In this document: in pieces, positions 39,001-54,000 of the stretch | Position numbering within the stretch: the first letter of the stretch is position 1 | Layout: each line of letters starts with the position of its first letter | Assembly (NCBI RefSeq): GCF_965638725.1 | Contig: NC_134961.1 | Span: 4,402,001 to 4,466,000, forward strand | From: Aptenodytes patagonicus | Taxonomy: Eukaryota > Chordata > Aves > Sphenisciformes > Spheniscidae | Direction: 5' to 3' | Length of the DNA: 64,000 nucleotides | The notes under the pieces: model-generated | Told to the model about the DNA's origin: nothing | Databases searched by the model: none | The model's input: the letters and a program-made list of their open reading frames with translations, nothing else | Translations under genes and position numbers: made by a program

Positions 39001-42000
39001 GATGGCTCCAGTACTCTTTGTCAAATTTGTGCCCTCCTTGCCCAAAACCACCAGAAAAATGTCACAAAATTTTTAACCAAGTGCGCTCTGCTCACATGGG
39101 TAGTTATGCAGGAATGTGAGGTAGCTAGGGCAGCCCGAGGAAAGGCAGGGATCTCACACCAGATGATGTGTCTGGCAGTCCCTCCCCTGTAACACCTCCC
39201 AGCTCTGGCAGAGCGGTATGCGACCATTCACAAACGGTTGTATTGGGGAGCACTTGCCAGGGATTAGTGAAACAGTTAGTTACATTCACAGGGCCAGAAA
39301 CAAACAGTATTTTAACCCAAGCTTTTGTTCCATACAAGTTATCAGAGCTGAGAAGCCAACACATAGATCTAATTTAAAAAGACAGACCGTATGCAAAGTT
39401 GCAGCTACTCTCCCACGTTGGCTCCCAGCAAAATCCCTTACCTTGAGTGGAGGCATGCCGCTGTAATTCACTGCATTGTTCAGATCTTCATGGACTCTGT
39501 CTAGAAGCCAAAGCAGGAACTCCTGCGCATCGTGCTGGGCATTCCCGCGGTACTGCATAGCGTTCTTGGACACAATGTTCTGCAGAGAGACAGAGATGGC
39601 GTACAGCAAAAGCACAAGAATCAAGCTCTTCCCTTTACCAAGCCCTCACAATCAGACAGGCACAGTTAACAGTGCACTCAAAACAGGGACTGCGGACAGC
39701 TCTGGATGGTGCACTGCCTTCCCACACCACCTGGGGACAGGCCAGGACCTACCATCGTGTGTGGGACCCTCCACACAACTTGAGTTAAAGAAGCCGCTGA
39801 TGCCTTGCTGGGCAGAGAAACTGCCACCTGCTCTGAGAACAGACCAGACGGGTTATGGCAGTGGTTACAGAGGAGCTACATCATTGTTTAAAAAGAAACG
39901 TTTATAGCAAACTTGGGACTCAATTACATGAGATGAGCACCAAAACGATCAACCTACAACATTTTCACACAGGTCAAGAGCAAGGCAAGCTCACTTCAAT
40001 CCACTGACAATGAGAAGCAGTATTTCCCATGCTAACACAGAGCAAAGGGTATTTTTAGTCCTACCTATCCACGTACCACAGGGTCTGAAACTGTTCATTT
40101 CCTAAAATATATTTGTTTAAGCTGAAGCAAAACAAGTATTTAGTCTCCTAATGTCCACTCACCCTGTCTAGCTCATTCCTGCTTTGGTGAGATTTCCCAA
40201 AACCTAGATGCAGATGCTCAGTGCTAATACAGGTATCCAATTCCAGGAATCAGCCAAAATCAGTACATCAAAGCTGCAGATGCTTCTACAAACTGATCAT
40301 CCCAATAATATGCAGGTAGAGCAAACTTACTTTGCATCACTCTCTTAAGCACATAAGCACTACAGTCACCGTGTAATTTTCTCCACTAGCTATCAAGTAT
40401 CCACACTATGCACAACTTGCTCATCCTAAATACCATCTTCTATTGCTACGACCCGAAACAGAAAACTTGCTTAGGACGGACCACTGAGCAGGAGGAAAAG
40501 CGCAATTTGCACTGGCATTGCACACAGTTATGAACGACTGTCCCAGCCAGCCAGACGCAGCTTTCCCTCTAGCTGGAGCAAGCATAAGGAACCGAAGGGT
40601 CACAGAACGACCGACGCCAGAGCAGTGCGGTACCTGATGGGTGCTGCTGGACCGGCGAACTCCAGACAAGGGAGGACTCAGACAGACACAGGTGCAATGC
40701 GCACAACTGGCACTACTTTGGATACAGACTAAGAGCTTGGCGAACGCACCTAATTTACTCTTGAATTTCCAGACAGACTGTCTTAGAAGGACACCAGCAC
40801 ACCCAAGGGATTTGCTCAAACCTGTTTTTCTTCCGGACACAAACAGGAAGGGCTTGAAGCTCACCAGCAACCAAAATCTGCACTTGGCAGATTTATCCTT
40901 GCTCTGCAGCTCTGGGGACACCCTTCATAACATTGAAGTTCGCACTGAGCTCTGCAGCTGGGCCACACGCGCCCCTTCCTTAGGACGATGTCTCCTCCTC
41001 CTTGAAAAGCCAACAGGAACTCACAGGGCTTGGTAGGGTATCTTCCTCACCAACAGCCAGCATCAGGAAACACTTTCTCTGCTCCAGCTCTCTGATCTCA
41101 CTTTTACCTCCACAACAACACCCGAATGGCCAGCCAGCACTCATCACTGTGCACCAGGGGACATGGCACAGGCTCTGGAGGATGGGCGCCAGGCACCAGC
41201 ATCTGCATTCAGCAGGAATACTCTCTGGAGTAACGTGCCATGGTGGGCTGACCCCAGCAGCTGAGCCAGGGTTCCTTCCCGAGCAGCAGACGCCACCACT
41301 GCTGTAGAAAAGCCAGCATGTTCTACTTCTTCAAGGAGGCATTGGGCTGCAGCCAGGAGAGCCAGCCTGCTCCTCCCGCTGCTCAGGAAACAGATGAACG
41401 TCCTGCCTAACACATCACAGGTCAGCCACCCCCATGTTCCCACTGCACCTATTTTAACCACAAAGTCAATACCAGGCTTTTCTTTGTAAGAAATAGGCTC
41501 ATGGCAAAGCTCACGTCAGTTGCACAGCTATTACCCAACCTTCCTGTGCTGCATACTACCAGGAAAAGCAATCCTGTTTGGGATGTGCTACACCTACGTC
41601 CTTCAGTACACCTCCGGAGAGACAGAAAGTGCTCACGTGGGACTTGAACTTGTTTGAGCAGGGTCCCCAAAAAGGGGCAGCGGCACCAGCAGAGACCAGA
41701 CTGTACCTGCAGGGCAAGAACCACACGGGAAGGCTGTGGCAGACCAGCCGCCCCAAGGAGCGCCCAGAGGGGCCAGGCAGGCTGCACACGCGCACAGGAC
41801 CAGAGCTCCTCCATTTCTCTGATCAGACTTCGTAACAGATTTGAGAAATGAGGTTGGGCTGCTTGCTTTATCCCTCTAGAAAATGGGGTCACCAGAAGGG
41901 GGGGGTGATGAAAAAGACAGGAAAGGACTGATAAACATATACTCTCTATCCTCTATGATCTGTCCACCTGCCTCAAGGCAGCAAAATAAGGGAAAACAGA

Positions 42001-45000
42001 AATAATCTGCTCTCATTACATATGTGCAAGCCCTTCTGACAACAGATTTACTGCCCTTGCCCGCACAGGGACCAACACCCTCCCACACAAAATATGTAAA
42101 CACAGTTTTAAACAAGTAGCAGTCCACAGTGAATACTCACGTCTGCACCACACAGGTGCGAGCCCAGCACACCCCTGCTTGGTGCTCACCGTAACGTGAG
42201 CTTGGGACGCTGCTGCAAGCCGATTTACCGGGGAGAAAAATCTGAAGTAGTCTGTATGGACTCAAAGATTAAAGGGGACCAAACAGCCTTCTAGTTCCCA
42301 TTAAGCAAAACAAGACCCACTGGCAGGAAAAAAAGTGACAAAACATGATCCAAAAAATTATCTTAAGCCTCTTCAGGTATCAGCCTGATACCTCTTGCCC
42401 TCCTTCAGCAGAAAGCCTAGTGAATTATTCATGTTGCACCAATTTATGAAATTTAACACTAACACCTGAAAATACAGTGAACGTACTTGCAGATCCTGGT
42501 CCGACACCTAAACACTCGACATTCACCCAGCAGATATTGGGACAATATAGCAATGACCTAGAGAAGCCTAGTTTAGCTGTGCTAGAAACCCACCACCCCC
42601 GAGTCACACTTAAAGACACAACCTTGTAGTTTCACCAGCTGACGTTGACTAGCCTAGACCACAGACGCTCTCATGACCAGATCTCTCCTTCGCATCCTTC
42701 AGCTGAATACCACGGCAGAGAGTCCCACTCCTACCAACTTTATTACAATTCCCGGTCTTACACTTCTCCCGTTAGATTTACAGAACACTAGTTTCTTGAT
42801 CAGAGCACCATGCATTCTTTTATTTTTAAGAAAGCTCCAGGCTGACCCATCTTAGGGCGCTCACGAGGCAGCTCCTCACTGTTGGATACCAGCAGGGCCA
42901 AGCAGCAGGTCTCGAGGAGCACTGCTCCGCAGACCCAGGCCCTGCCTCAAGCAGGGGCGTTGGAGCCGGTCACCCTTCCAGCTCCATGACACCATGACTT
43001 GAGTCCACGGTCGCAGCTAACAGTCAGCCATTGCTGACAGGATTTAGTGGGTCATCTAGAATTAGGAAAAATTCATATTCAACAATATCCAAAACATCCA
43101 CAGCAAGGAGAGAAGGCTGATATTCACAGCAGCTGTGTTTAGCTGAACGCTCCCAGACAACAGCGTAGGGAAGAGTTTAAGACATACATGTGGAGACTTC
43201 CTTTGCCAACATTATCTTTGTTCAAAAAAATTACATTGAAAATTAAATTTAGCCCTTTAATTACTGTGTCAAGTTCCAAATGGAAGATCAATCACTGAAG
43301 TGTGAAGCAGAGATTTTAGTCCAGTCTTAAGTGGTTATCTCACTACATCTTTTCTCTAGAACTGCTATCCATGCCTCCACATAACACACTTTCCTTTTAA
43401 CAGCCTTATGCATCCCTCCCATTCCCTCCTGCACCCAGCTCAGCACGCCAAGGTGACCATGTCCAGTACCACCACTGAGGGAGGAGGGCTCCAAAGGCAG
43501 CACAGGTCGCAGCAAGACCAAGCTCATTCTTCTCAGCAGTGAGTTGACTGGAGAGGGCCAAGAGAAAGAGAGGTGCTGAAACACACACACACTCCCCTGC
43601 CACCAGCAGTGTATGGTCCCCTCTGCACTAAGATATAAAAAGGTATGAAATCATCAGGCCAGCATTAATGCTTTTCAGTCGGCATGCTAAGAGCCAGCTG
43701 CCTTACCTGGTCTACTTTTAGTGAAGTTAGCCAACAGGTGCTACCACTGCACTTTAAGTCCTAGTCTAGACAGAGTTGAAGATACAAGGGTCTTTAGTAT
43801 TGCTAGGAGGAAGTGAATCTGGTATTTCAAGTAAAAAAGGGGGCATGGGGGGGTTCTGTATGGAAACAGACATAAGTAAGGACTTCAGGAATCCAGGCTA
43901 GTATTTCTTACTGCCTCTCTCTCAGTGTCACCAGCACATCACTCCAGTCTAGACCCTCACTGGCTTTTACTGACGTGCATTCCTGGTGATGTGTCATCCT
44001 ACAGCGAGCCACACAAGCCTGTAACACCCCACAGCAGAGTGAACCCCAGAGATCCACAACAACCATGTGCCTTGGGCTGTATCTGTGTCATTCCTCGTCT
44101 CAGAAGCATCTCCATGATAACTGTTCTGGTTTCCTCAACACTCTCCCAGCCTGAGCGGACCAAGGATAAAGAGCTGCCTGTGGAGACAGATCACAAGATG
44201 TTGGAAGTGATTCAGGAAGCACTACAAAATATCAGATGCAATTCCCTCAACAAGAGGCTCTGCCACAAAAACACTCCAGCAATAGCAGTGTGTTCCCAGT
44301 GTTACTCATGCTTCCTGCCATCGCTGCTACAAGTGGGTTTGTTATTACTTAAACCTCTGCATGTGCTGCTCTGTGAAACACTATGTGCCTTCCTCCCAAC
44401 ACGCTCCGAGATGCTGGGGCAGCAAAGCAATCCGAGACAGGCAAGGTGTAAAGGAGGAGCAACAGACAGGCAGTGCGGAACAGTCAGTACTAAGGAACAC
44501 AATCAAATCCAAGTAAGAGATAAAGGCGCTGACTCAAATAAACAATTTAACAATTTGAGAAAAATACCAGGAACTCCTAAAGCACAGTCTCCACTCAACT
44601 AGATGGCTCAGCAATCAAATACATCCCCACACACTTCCCTGTCCCCAAAGCCAGCCCCCTCACTCAGGCTGAGGGCAGCAGGCTGTATGAACAAGTAGTG
44701 GGGACCTTACAGCCCTGTGCAATAGACGGGGGACTGCAACCGCTTGGCAAGCCAGACTGGCAATTCCTGAACAGCTCCAATAACGTTTGATGGGCAAGAA
44801 GACAAAGCGAGCAAGTATCTCATTATTAAGCATCACCCACCCTGAACCTCTTTGTATTTATTTTCTGAGAGTCCCCTTCCAGCTCATCAGCTGCAAAGCT
44901 GCCACCCAGGGGCAGCGGCTCTCCTGCCCTTGCTCTGGAGCATGCTCTGGCCTCCTCTCAGCGCAGGGATAAGGTAGTTCAACTTAGTCTGTAACGGTGC

Positions 45001-48000
45001 AATCCAGGTGACACCCATGCAGCTCAGGCAGAAACCTCAGTTTAGATAAGGCCACAACTGCAACACCCCTCCCCAAGATACCCGCTCAGCCACCCAGGCT
45101 GAGGAAAGATTACTTTACACAAGGACAGGTATAAGTCAAAACATAACCTCAAACTTTCTCTCCTCTTTCACTCATCAAATAAGAGAAGGTAACACCTCGT
45201 TTTGCTGGTCCTGGTTATGCTGAACCCGCTGCAGTAAAGCAACAGCAATTGCAACTGGCTGCAGATACAGAGTTAAGCAGTTATTGGTTTAAAAAACACA
45301 TTCAAAACACTACATTTACCAACCCCCCCATAGCCTTTAATCCTCTGCCCCTAATCTGAATCTGTTGTAAGTATAGGTGATGCATCTGAACAGACTCCAT
45401 CCATCACCAGAGGATATTAAGAACAGGTCAGGAATGATTTTAGCGCAGCTGTTTCAGATGCGAGACACCAGGAGCGGTCTCCGAAGCTCCCTTCCCAAGA
45501 CCTTTCCACAACTGTACAGCCATGCACCTCCAGCCCCTTTCCTCAGCTCAGCCCCTAAGAGTTTGGCAGAAGGAATGAAACCTTCCCTTCCCCCAGATGT
45601 GCAAGCACCAGCACGCAGGCACCCTGAATGGAAGCAGCACCATCAGAAGAGGTAAGAGGGGGAAAATCATAACTTCCCATCGATTGCATACACTTATCTA
45701 ACCCCCTAATGCAAGCACCCTATAACCAAACAAGTCCCTGTCCATCTATAAAGCAGATTTATGGCAAAGACATATTATTTTTATCAGCCCACTGAAAGTT
45801 TAATAATCATTCATCTATTGCTCTAAATAGATGCCATAAATAAAGCCAAACATAGCTGAACTACTGGCCTCTCCTTTGCTGCTGTTATTGTTCCAGATCA
45901 CAAAGACAAGTAAAGGAAAAATGTCAGTCTGCTATTTTCCAGTGTGCCTCTGGTAGGAAGCAGCTGTGGAAAGGTTTTTGTACACGAACGGATGAAGCCA
46001 GCTCATTAGAGACCTGACACAATGACACACATGAGCAGGAAAGAAAGGCTATTCTTCATCTTTCATTGAACATCATCAAGTTATGCTCAATCAGATTTTT
46101 TTTTTTTTTCTTTTTTAAACCCACATAGTTCTGTGTTTGGGCAACTTCTACAGCAGACATCTCATGAAGAGTGTTTATCTAAATCACTCCCTGCCGCTCA
46201 CACACAGAAACAGCAATTTCCCCTCTCTGAAGAGAGATGTTCTTTTCTGGGGAAAGCAATACCCGGGAAACAGTGCGGCTCAGACCTTCTGTTCATCCCC
46301 AGGCCCCGGGACAAAGCCAAGGCCAGCAGTGACCCTTCGCCCCAGCGAAAGTGCCAGTAGGGAGGCTGCCAGCAGGGACCATTACGCTCTTTCCTGGCCA
46401 GGGCCCTGCCACTGGCTGCTGTGAACAGACCTGCACGGCTTCCAGCACTCGGGACATGTGGGCTCAGCTGCTGCAGGCTGCACACGGCAGAAAAAAAGAA
46501 AACGAGGGAGACTCAGAGCAATGAGCCTCCCCCCCTCGACTGAGGCTCGCAGCGATGCCGGCTGCCTCCCCGCAGCAGCACACAAAGCGCTGGCACAGCG
46601 GCACACCCAGCAACCCACCCTTACTGCCAGGAGCCAGGGATTCGGTGGCAGAAAGCTTCTGCAGCATCTCCCTGCACGCATGGGGCCCAGCGCTGCTGCA
46701 GAGGGCCAGCTGGGCTCGCGGTCCCCGAGCTCAGCACCAGCCCGGGGTTTGCCCGCCTGCCTCCTGTCCAGCACCAAGAACGAGGCACTGGTCCAGCCCG
46801 GGGCAGATGAGATCTCTGCTGGCTGAGTTTTACCACAGCTCTCCAAAAGGCAGAAAAAGGGAGTTTTGAAGACAGCAGGTCTGTCAAAGCAGCCAGGGCA
46901 GGACAAAACGCTCCTCCTTTGCCCCGCAAGGGCAGCCGGGAGGTGCTAGGGCTCTGGAGGCAGCACCCCACAGGAGAGCATGGTGGCTCTGCGGGCAGTC
47001 AGCCATCCCCAGCACCAGTGCAGGATGGCTCCCCACGCAGCCAGGCCCCTGCCTGCCGCAGTGGGAGAAATAAGCACAGCCATTAATTATTCCACTTCAA
47101 AAAGTAAAAGCAAGAGGAGCACGGCAGAGTGCAGCATGCCAGGACCAAAGCAGGTTCTCCACCGCATTTAACAAGCCCGGACAAGAAGCATCACCCACCA
47201 GCCCCTGCCTGACATCTGTCCTGCGCTAGCGGCTACTCTGACCCTTCCAGGCTGAAGCCTTAGTTAATCCTGATTAACCACCTTTCTTCAACACCTAAGG
47301 AGAGAGTGAAGTTTGTCAAGATGACACTTTCCAAGGTTGCTGTGTGCACATGCAGTGCTCCCTCCCCCACGCAGGCACCAGCGGGCAGAGCCGCTGGCAG
47401 CTCCCCAACACGGCAGAGCACAGCGGGAGCGGGCAGAGGGCTTGCAGCCGGGGCCAGCGCCCCTCAGCTGCCTCTCCCTCGCAGGAAAGGGACCCAGACG
47501 TGAAAGGTGGGTTGTTGGGTGCTGTGTTCCCAAACAGGCACACTCCTTCCCAGGCTCTTCATAGGAGCACAGTCACGCCTGCCAGAAGGCACCGCTGGGA
47601 GTCGGTGCTGACTGCCGGGAGAATTCATCCTTATAATCAGCAGAAATACAATTTTGTTCTACAAAAAGACTTTGTTTTCTTGCTACGCTAGCAGAGCGAT
47701 CGGTGGGATTCAAAAGAGGGAGGAATCAAGGAGCTGGGGAATGCCACAAGTGTGAAGCGGTTCACTAAAGGAGAGTCAAGAAATGCTGGTGTAGTGGACA
47801 GACTCTAGGGCTAGGCTTGGGAGCTCAAGGAGCTTGTGCTCCAGCTGCACACCCATGCCTCTCCCGCGCTCTCCAGGTTTTGCCTCAGGTCCCAAGTTAG
47901 GGCACGAGCCCCTGAGATGGGGATCTGATCACTACTGCTCACACAAGCCTCCCCATGCACTTCAAGGATGCTGCAAAACAAAATTAATTCCACTGACAAT

Positions 48001-51000
48001 CATATGCAAAAGAGTTCATTAAAGCAGTGCTTTGCAGCAGTCGTGCATTCAGATGGAAGCACGAAATGGGTTTACTCACAATGAAGCGTGGCCATTTATA
48101 AATGCCAGTGTGCAAAGCAGGGCACGGAGCAACGCACAGATCCAATTAAGCTGCCTAAGAACAAGCATTCCCTCACCCCTTCCACAAGTTGCCGGACATG
48201 ACATGGTTTTCATACTTTCACCATTTGTACTTCTGTGGAGGCAGTGTGGAAATAAAGAGCTCAGAGCTCACAAGACAGAGAACATGTTTTGGCAACCACG
48301 TGCAATCGCCCTTCCAGCCCCAGAGCAGGTCCATCCAGCCATCAGCCCCCAGGGCCACCCCACAGCAGGGCTGCAGAGCTGGTCTACACTGGGGTCTCTT
48401 CCCCTGCCTCCCCCTCGCCCTTCCCTCCGCTCGTCTCCTGGACTTCTGGAGATGAGCGGCCACATCACTTCTGCTTCCCCCTCCAGCAGAATCCCCTCAG
48501 CAAACCAGTGTCCGACATCTGGACTCAGCAGCTCAGCTCTCTGCTCCCCCGGCCTTCTGCTGCACTTACTCAGATCAAAGTTTGAAGTATAACCCAGAAG
48601 TCCCCAGAAAAGTCTTTGGATTTGACAGGTAAATCAGACTACTGCTTTAAGGCAACCAGGATCTTGCTGCAGGAAACCCTTCTCAGGGGGTTTATGTGAG
48701 GGGGGGGTGGGGGAAATAAAGAAAAATATGCTTCAATTGTAAGGAAATACACACAAAGAAAAAAGTAAAACAAAACCAAAAAAAACCCACACACAATAAT
48801 GGACTTGCATCTTATTTTAACATTAAAAAAGTAAAGTCTAACTTGAAAGACTGCCAAAGACCTTTGTGATCCCAGTGAAGAGAGAACCACGTTCCCATCG
48901 TGTCAAGAAGTGTCACAGTAATGATGTAGAAAATTTATAACTTGCATTTTGTTTCAAGTGAAGTGTGTCAATTCCAAGTCCCAGAGCAGCTCTCGGACAA
49001 GTCTCCCCATTGCAATGCCACCACTGGGAGCACCTGGACTGAACTGGAACGAGCACGTCAAGATCCCACGTTACCTGGCCCTACTTGAAGCTCTTTCAGA
49101 TGAACACAGGAACTGAAATACCAGCAGCCAAGAGATGAGGGACCGGGAATGAAGGGTGAAGGGTCTTGCATTTCTGCTTTCATGTCCCGTTCTTCCATCT
49201 CTTAGTGTAAAGGGAGGACAGTCTGCTCTCCGCAGAAGTATTTTAGGAATAAGCAGTCGACACTGTCCAGAATAAAATAACTGATCGCTGCGCTAGCCAG
49301 AGAGCAAGATAATTAAACAGGGGATCCCATTTCACATATAACTGGCCCCATTAGCAAAGCACAAGGGCTCTAACGAGTGGAAGAGCTCGTGGCTAACAGC
49401 TCTGAGTGCAGGACTGAAGGCTTCCAACGCCCAAACTGCACCAAGCAGCCCCACGCTGAGAACGGCCGTCATTTAATCCACAACGGGAGGTAAAGGTACT
49501 GAGCATGTCAATACTTTGCAGCAGCTCCTTCATAATTCAGAGGAGCTGAAGTGACCAACACAGTTGACAATTGCTTGTCCCAAGTGCGATATTTACACCA
49601 AGTGCATTTCCAAAACACAAGCACCTTGAAACTGTAACAGTTACACACAGCTAAGAAATCTTACACTAAACACGTTTAAAAATAAATAAAAATGGAAGCA
49701 GCACTATTGACCTGGCACAATAATCCCTGCTCTACTAACAGGGACTCATTTTGGGTTCAGATCTAATTCTGATAATCCAACTCTATCCAGTTCTTATGAT
49801 TTTACTGTATTTGCTGTACACACTGCAGGTCATAAAAATAAGGCAGTCTTCATCTTGTAGGACAAAAAAAAATTAATGCAGTTCTAGCATACAAAGGGTC
49901 TTGTTAAACACTCGGCATGCTTTGGTGTGCAACTGGTTTAGCTACGAAGAAAGCCTGAAAACAGAAGACAGCCTCATCATCCACAGGAGATCGGAACTCC
50001 AAGGAAGGCAAAGGTAGAGGATTTGGATAAGTATATACAATTTTTCAAGCCCAACTAGTTTAAATAAAAACCCTTCTTGCTTAAGACCCCCATCATCACC
50101 TCCGAGTGTTGCAGACCGATTCCCCATTACAAAGGGTGCTCTGTCCTCACTATCTGACACTCCCAGCAACTTTGCAGGCAGAACAGGACAGCTCCCCAGA
50201 AAAAAAAACACAAGCCCGGAGCACAGCTACTGCTTATACAATAGATGTTTGTCACCATTGTCACGCCATCACAAAGGGGAAGGAGGAAGCACAAGCTGCA
50301 ATATTGGCCCTTGTTATGAAAGCAGCAGCTCTGTTTAGGCAGGAAAATAAAAACCACTGAGCAATCAGAAGAAAACGATTGTTAAAACAAACTGCAAATG
50401 AGCACAGGACCAACAGGAACATCATCCAAAGCAGAGATAAAAAAACAACATCCATCACGGTGCTCCCGTGTCGTCTCCCCGGGAAGGGCTCCCTTCTGCT
50501 CCCAGCCCCAGGGCTGCTACCCGAGGAAACAAACCCCTCTGCTTCCAGGTCCCAGTCAATTCCTTCCCTGACCTTTTCCTACTGCTACAGCCTTCTAGGC
50601 CTCCTGCTCCCCGGAGGCTTCCCACCGCTCCCCCAGCTCTCATGAAGACATGCCTCCCCACGTCCTTTGCCTCCTGCTAGCTCAGCGTCCCGCACCCGCA
50701 GTAAGCAAAGCACGCACCCTGGGCAGCAAACACCTCTGCAGCAGGAATAGCAGAGGATACACACGGCTTTACACACAACTTCCACTGCACTTCAATCACA
50801 GAGAGCAAGCACTCCCAAAGTCTTCCTTGGTGCCCCTTCCACAGCAGATCCTTAACCCGAGGATAAGCCATTGCAAACACTTTAGAGAGCGCTCCACACA
50901 GATTCGCGCTGCAGACTGGGAAGAAAAAATTATTTAAAAACATTTCTCATGGCAGACAGAAATGTCAGGTTTAAAATGCAGAAACTGGCAGAGATCCTTG

Positions 51001-54000
51001 TGTTTCAAGTAGATGTGACCAGAGATGATGTGCTAGCTGCTGGCTGGGTGAACACTTCATCTCCCTCACTGCACATTAGCTCTCTTGCAAGGCTCTCTCT
51101 AGGCCCTGCAATTACAAGACAAACCATTTTATACAAACCACTAGTTTTAATTGCGTTTTCCGTGTTTTCAGCAGCAGGACTACATGATTCGTGAACCCGT
51201 GGGATGGGTTATTTCTTGAAGACCAACCTAAAAAGAGAGAAAACACTACCAAGAAAAAACAGCTAAGGGTAAAGAGCATCTCAAAACTCACCCCCTCAAA
51301 GGCCTCTGTCCACAAGGACTCAGAGAGACCCTCTCTTAGACAAGAATTTCCTCTGCCCCAAGAAAAAAGCCTACAGATATAAGAACGAGCAAGAGGATAA
51401 GTATTATCCTTTATCCTAAAATACGCTTAGCGCCTGCAGATAAGTGCTTAGGAATCAGGAACAGTCTTTGCCCAACTATATTCAGTGCCAAAAGAGGGAA
51501 AAAAAGAAAAAAACAAACACACATGGATTTCTAAGCATGCTGGCTAAAGAGCTTTTTGACTATGAAATAAATATTACTGTCAATAGCTATTACTGTTGGA
51601 GTGAAAGTGCAAAATGACTCTTCTGAAAACACTTTTCACCCTTAAAAAAAAATTAAAGCAATGAAGATAGGGAATGTTCTACCCTCTCTCCAAAACGAGG
51701 TTGGGGGGATGTTTTTCTTGTTTTGGGGAGAAGCAGCAGTTTCCAGAGTGAAAATGCCAATCTTCACCTTTCTCAAATCTAATCCTGTTGTTTACATCTT
51801 TAAATTAACTGTGCAAATCTGCTGCTGAAAAAAAATTTAATTAAGAACACTGAATTTAATAGCAGGTTCAGGCTACTTAACTGTCTTTAGAGGCGTTAAT
51901 TTACTATTAAAAGTAATTGACCCCTGTAAGGAAACAGGCAAGTACTTGACATAATGACAAAGTTGTTCTGAGTAAGACACAGGCTGTTGACATTGTGCAG
52001 CACTGAACAGGACCTACTGGGACAAGATCCCCCACAGCAAGACGCTTTTTAAAGTCCTCCAGGGGACCTGGCAAGTAGAAGATTGATGGGCTCCTGCTAC
52101 ATCAACGAGTAGAAAAGCATTCGCTTACCGTTAGTGACGCCTGCAAATAAGCAAAGAAGTTCCACTATAAAAAAATCAAACTTGGAACATGGCCTTAATT
52201 TAATTTACAGACCTGTTTCTCTTCCTCCTTCTGTCACTCTTATCTGAACGCCTCTACTGCAGGCCTGCATAAACAGCGTATCTTGGCCTAGAAAGTGGTC
52301 TGCTTTCCCCCTTGATTTTATCAGTTACACTGGCAAAAGATAATTCTGCTTTCGCAACCTTTTATTCACGTTATTACTCAGGAGAAATCTACAATTTCTA
52401 CTCCTGCCAGAACGCCTCTAAAGCGGCAGATTATGATAAAGGTGAGTGCCCCGCGGTGCTGCCAGGACCGGACGCACCGAAACCACAGCTGAGCCGATCA
52501 GCTTCCCAAGCGCTCCTCCATCAATAAACACTTCTGAAAACACCAGACTCGCACACGGTCCCTACCCAGCGCCCGTGCGGCCACCTGCGCCAGGCGTCCT
52601 TGAGAGAGGGCAGGCGCCTTTGCTCCAAAGGGCAAATAGCCAGGCTCCCCAGAGAACACCCCCCGCCCGGCAGTGGTGAGGGTGGATGCAACCGCCTGGA
52701 AACACACAAGGGAAGCAAAGGGAGGAGGTGCCAGCCGTGCGTCAGTCCAAGCAACTGAGGGTGCCAAAGACCGCTGACACCTCAGAGGAGCCTCTCGGAC
52801 ATCCCATCATCCAACAGACACCGAGGGAGAGCAGACGCTGGTACACGGTCTCTACCTGCTGCCGCGCCTCACCTGAACTGAAGGCAGAGCGCCCGAGAAC
52901 GTGTGAACTACGTTCTTGCCGTATTTTCATGCATCTGTGCATCCCCTCCCCGACTCATTCTGCAAGAAAAATTTCCCTAAAGCAAAGGTCTTTAAGTCCA
53001 CGGTGTGGAAGCCGCCACCTACCCTCTCATCCTTTCACATGGCCAAAGGGTTTTATATGCCAGGGAATCGCTGCCACAATGAAGCTTCACAAGATTCTGT
53101 TTCGAGAAGCAAGGTAGGCCTGGAGCGCTTTTAAAACAGTTCTGACTTATTGCATCCAAAAGCATTGCAGGGAGTTTTTAAACCATAGGTGCACCCTCTG
53201 CTACAACAATTCCTGGGGCGAGCGCACGGCCCGTGGCAGGGCACAGCACTACACGGCAGGGCAGGGCAAGAGACGGCTGCTGTCAGATCAAACCGCGGTG
53301 CGAGGGCTCCAGCACGGAGAACACCACGGTATTAAACATGAGTTAGTTACGATCTCGTACTCCTGCAACTCATTCCCCAAATCAGGCCAAACTCCCAAGT
53401 GCTCGGGCAGACTGGGCAGCACACTTCTCAACAGCCTCCTCCTCCTCCTCCCGTGCACGCTCACAGTGCCCGGCTCCAGTGCCGCAACAACAATTAGTCG
53501 CAACTTTTCTAAATGCAGCATGACGGAGGTATGAAGCAGCAAAGTGGACACTTTCACAGTAAAAAGCAGCAGAGCTGTCAGCCGGCTTTCAACGTCATCA
53601 GTAACGAACGGAGCAGCAGTGCCCCGACTGCAGGCGCTCACCCCAGGGACAACCGCAGAGCCGAGGGGCAGCTGCCATGGCCGATGGCGTGGGCACACAA
53701 CGCTGCCACTTGGCCAGACTGCGCGCAGGCTGGGGGTCTGCTTCTCCTGAAGGATGCCGGGAAGCCGGAGCAGCTCTCCGGAGCTACCGGCATGCAGCTG
53801 GCGAGGCCTGAGGCCTTTTCACACCATTTAAGCGCTTGGACCAGCAACAAGGCCCCGCCGCACCCCGACGACTAGAGCAGCCGGGCGGCCTGTGGTGCCC
53901 GCATGGCGTGGGGGAACACACGTTTTCTGGTGTCACCGCCAGCACAGGCCTCTCCCACCGGCCTCCGCAGCGATGCGCGGAGCCCAGCCCCAAGCACAGC

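Noticed and set aside
43925-44602. 225-codon plus-strand frame in USP31 intron 1
   Set aside because: Antisense inside an intron, no recognisable domain, and composition like the flanking intron.
46096-46109. T run as the tail of a minus-strand retroposed copy
   Set aside because: No body similar to a known gene or SINE follows, and no target-site duplication was found.
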